6,613 nucleotides of DNA from Acidimicrobiia bacterium. Lineage in GTDB: Bacteria; Actinomycetota; Acidimicrobiia; Spongiisociales; ZC4RG35. Both the position numbers and the translations under genes were made by a program. Below are positions 5,235-6,613 of the stretch, one piece after another. Where the stretch lies: the NCBI GenBank assembly GCA_025929005.1, contig JAICND010000087.1, positions 1-6,613 on the forward strand, written 5' to 3'. Each line of letters begins with the position of its first letter. The first letter of the stretch is position 1. The notes beneath the pieces are model-generated. The model made no database searches, was not told where the DNA came from, and saw only the letters and a program-made list of their open reading frames with translations.

Positions 5235-6386
5235 TTACCTCCGGCCGAAGCGGCGGAACACCCAGGCGAGTCCGGCCAGCACCAACAGGATGAGGCCGAT
5301 GCCCACCAATCCGCCAAAGGCAGATGGGCTCACCGTCGCCCGGACCTCGATGTTGGCGCTGGTCTCCGGCACCGTTGCCCGGAAGGTGATCTGATAGTCA
5401 CCAGCAATGGCGCCGTCGGCGGGGGTGATCGTGGCATTCACCGTCGCTACCTCACCGGGAGGGATTGAGGCGATGGCTGCCGTGTCGAAGGTCACTTCCC
5501 AGTTACTCGGGGGGGTGGCGGTTACCTCGACGTTGGTGAGGGGGGCGCTGCCTGTGTTCACGACCAGCAACTGGAATTGGCTCGGCTGGCCCACCGTCAC
5601 GCTGGCGTTGAGGCGATCGTCGGGGGTGGTCATCTCCATCGCATAGCTACCGGTGATCTGGACCACCAGCGGCGTTTCCACCGAGATACCACCGCCCCGG
5701 GCAGTCACCCGCAGGTCATAGGTGCCCTCGGTCACGTTGACCGGCGGGGTTGCCGTCACCTGGATGCGGCCAGTACCACCCGAGTCGATAGTTATGGTCG
5801 ATGCCTGGCTTTGACCGGAAGGGCGAGCCTCCACCACCCAGCCGATTGGGCCTTCTCCCTCGAGTTCGAGGGTTACTTCGGCCGGGGTGTCGTTGGCGGC
5901 CTCGATGTTGAAGGGGAAAGTCTCGTCCGCCGGCCCCTGTAGGCCCTGGAAGTCGGGAGTCAGGGTCACCGTTCCCCCCGCTCCTCCCTGCACCGTGACG
6001 TTGATGGGAAGGCTGGCGGTCTCGCCATCGCCTGCGGCCGTCACCGTCATGGCGTAGTCACCCTCGGCCGCGCCGGTGGGGATGATCACGTCCAGGCGCA
6101 ACTCGGGCGGTGCATCCGGATTGGTGGCCACCTGGTTGACGGCGAGGCTGGCTCCTCGAAACGTGGCGGTCCAGCCATCTGGTACACCATCTACCGCCAG
6201 AGCCACGGTCCGCCGGGTTGGTGCCTCGACAAGCAGGTCGAAAGGCGCCGTAGAGCCGGCGTCGGTAGTTACGCCCGGAAATGGGGTGCTGATGGTCAAT
6301 CCTGTAGCCGTCTGCGCCACCACCGGGGCGGCGAATACGGCCAACACGGTCATTGTCAGCGCGATGACGTAGGTCACCTTGCGCAT
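5235..6386 (-). CDS. Secreted, membrane-anchored protein with three NEW3-like Ig-fold repeats; accessory subunit of the ABC exporter
   Basis: The 383-residue protein has an N-terminal signal peptide (charged MRK, hydrophobic core, likely cut after VVA at 24), three repeats of about 105 residues (roughly 29-133, 139-245, 248-352), one C-terminal transmembrane helix (about 356-377) and a basic cytoplasmic tail FRRFGRR. Each repeat carries the same beta-sandwich marks: a G/N-W strand (GWTATF, GWVVEA, NWEVTF), then a proline-led segment ending in G-D/T-Y before the last strand (EGDYAMTVTA, EGTYDLRVTA, AGDYQITFRA). These fit NEW3-type Ig-like domains, often found fused to or beside ABC exporters. 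The domain name is from memory; the repeats are directly visible. Most of the protein should lie outside the membrane, perhaps binding substrate, cell wall or the permease. ATG 6386 has AGGAGG (6400-6395) eight bases upstream. It is first in the operon with the ATPase and permease. Confidence 0.85.
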   Translation of the reverse strand: MRKVTYVIALTMTVLAVFAAPVVAQTATGLTISTPFPGVTTDAGSTAPFDLLVEAPTRRTVALAVDGVPDGWTATFRGASLAVNQVATNPDAPPELRLDVIIPTGAAEGDYAMTVTAAGDGETASLPINVTVQGGAGGTVTLTPDFQGLQGPADETFPFNIEAANDTPAEVTLELEGEGPIGWVVEARPSGQSQASTITIDSGGTGRIQVTATPPVNVTEGTYDLRVTARGGGISVETPLVVQITGSYAMEMTTPDDRLNASVTVGQPSQFQLLVVNTGSAPLTNVEVTATPPSNWEVTFDTAAIASIPPGEVATVNATITPADGAIAGDYQITFRATVPETSANIEVRATVSPSAFGGLVGIGLILLVLAGLAWVFRRFGRR

Positions 6387-6410
6387 TGATGCGTCCTCCT
6401 GAGGTTGCTC

Positions 6411-6430
6411 GCGGGGCCCCGCGGGCCCGC
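6411..6430. repeat. Two overlapping GC-only palindromes in the leader of the NEW3-ABC operon
   Basis: GCGGGGCCCCGC (6411-6422) and GCGGGCCCGC (6421-6430) are perfect palindromes sharing two bases. In the minus-strand RNA the 20-nt block can instead fold as one 8-bp G-C hairpin with a bulged C and a GCG loop. It ends about 10 nt before the Shine-Dalgarno of the NEW3-type gene. It may be an RNA leader structure or a protein site; the palindromes are plain, the role is inference. Confidence 0.5.
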
Positions 6431-6441
6431 CAAACCCGAGG

Positions 6442-6447
6442 ATGGTA
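6442..6447 (-). promoter_or_regulatory. Possible -10 box of the NEW3-ABC operon
   Basis: TACCAT on the minus strand (6447-6442) matches TATAAT at 4 of 6 positions, including the key first two and last bases. Transcription would start near 6435, giving a leader of about 50 nt containing the GC palindromes. No good -35 hexamer is seen at 17-18 bp; the direct repeats at 6457-6478 sit there instead. Confidence 0.3.
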
Positions 6448-6456
6448 GACGAAGCG

Positions 6457-6478
6457 GCTAAAAGGACGCTAAAGGACG
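6457..6478. repeat. Tandem direct repeat of 11-bp period upstream of the NEW3-ABC operon
   Basis: GCTAAAAGGACG (6457-6468) is followed directly by GCTAAAGGACG (6468-6478), the same sequence with one A fewer and one shared G. The period of 11 bp is one helical turn. Relative to the candidate start near 6435 the repeats cover about -22 to -43, where an activator such as an OmpR/PhoB-type response regulator could replace a weak -35 box. The binding protein is unknown. Confidence 0.45.
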
Positions 6479-6518
6479 GAAACTGTGCACAGGAGATCCA
6501 TCCATCTGCGCTTTCGCG

Positions 6519-6551
6519 ACCCAGACCCGTCGTTTTACGACGGGTCTGGGT
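6519..6551. terminator. Long perfect hairpin, possible terminator without a T-tract
   Basis: CCCAGACCCGTCG (6520-6532) pairs perfectly with CGACGGGTCTGGG (6538-6550). T6533-A6537 and A6519-T6551 extend it to 15 bp with a TTT loop. Neither flank has a run of T on the side needed for a classical intrinsic terminator, though stem-only terminators are reported in Actinobacteria. If the gene to the right reads leftward, this would end it and insulate the NEW3-ABC operon. If that gene reads rightward, the hairpin sits in a divergent gap and is more likely an operator or structural element. Confidence 0.5.
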
Positions 6552-6578
6552 GATAAGAGCGCGGATCGTAGGCGGCGG

Positions 6579-6595
6579 TATGATCGCCGACCGTG
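6579..6595 (+). promoter_or_regulatory. Possible -10 box and leaderless GTG start of a gene leaving the window
   Basis: TATGAT (6579-6584) matches TATAAT at 5 of 6 positions and lies eight bases before a GTG at 6593 that opens an uninterrupted frame (V-V-D-S-A-P-D) to the window edge. An ATG at 6580, inside the same box, is also open to the edge. There is no Shine-Dalgarno and no clear -35 box. Too little is visible to call a gene. Confidence 0.3.
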
Positions 6596-6613
6596 GTCGA
6601 CTCCGCTCCAGAC

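Noticed and set aside
4619..5317. 232-codon minus-strand frame overlapping the ABC ATPase
   Set aside because: It is an Arg/Ser/His-rich shadow of the ATPase gene in another frame, without motifs. The ATPase frame has every expected motif.
6387..6613. Leftward frame in phase with the NEW3 gene, open from the right edge to its ATG
   Set aside because: It would bury the signal peptide and ignore the good AGGAGG at 6400-6395, and it crosses the hairpin and palindromes.

Overview
The window looks like high-GC bacterial chromosome (GC-rich by eye). It is most simply explained as an actinobacterium, possibly an Acidimicrobiia-like environmental lineage. That placement is inference, from the base composition, GTG/TTG starts, apparently leaderless divergent genes and the style of the proteins. 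The genes are intact except where the window edges cut them. There are no tRNA or rRNA genes, CRISPR arrays, transposases or phage genes.

Layout, left to right. (1) Positions 2-310 (+) hold the C-terminal end of a multi-spanning membrane protein, probably an ABC-2 type permease, cut by the left edge. (2) On the minus strand, 1446-307 is a MetX-family acyltransferase of the alpha/beta-hydrolase fold. It lies 43 nt downstream of an S41-family peptidase made as a lipoprotein (2815-1490), so the two probably form one transcript. (3) Divergent from them at 2878-3318 (+) is a MarR-family repressor. The 62-bp gap between the S41 and MarR genes carries two copies of CACGA-AG-TCGTG, 20 bp apart and overlapping the likely promoters on both sides. 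This is a near-textbook autoregulated divergent operator. (4) A second minus-strand operon runs 6386-3315: a secreted, membrane-anchored protein with three Ig-like NEW3-type repeats, an ABC ATPase and an ABC-2 permease. The genes are packed with a 2-nt gap and an 8-nt overlap and have good Shine-Dalgarno sites. (5) The right-hand 227 bp is a regulatory stretch. It holds GC-only palindromes in the probable leader, an 11-bp-period direct repeat at the likely -35 region, a 10-bp palindrome, a perfect hairpin of about 15 bp, and a possible leaderless promoter for a gene leaving the window on the right.

How the parts work together. The NEW3-ATPase-permease set should be one export or membrane-remodelling ABC machine with an extracytoplasmic Ig-like accessory subunit; its substrate cannot be read from the sequence. 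The MarR regulator probably controls itself and the S41-lipoprotein/metX pair. Pairing a surface peptidase with a MetX-like acyltransferase that has an unusual nucleophile elbow (G-A-S-V-G-A) and no sulfhydrylase partner nearby is the least ordinary part of the window. I see no clear evidence of a wholly new defence or mobile system. Convergent gene pairs meet with overlapping stop codons at two places (307-310 and 3315-3318), so the window is very compact.
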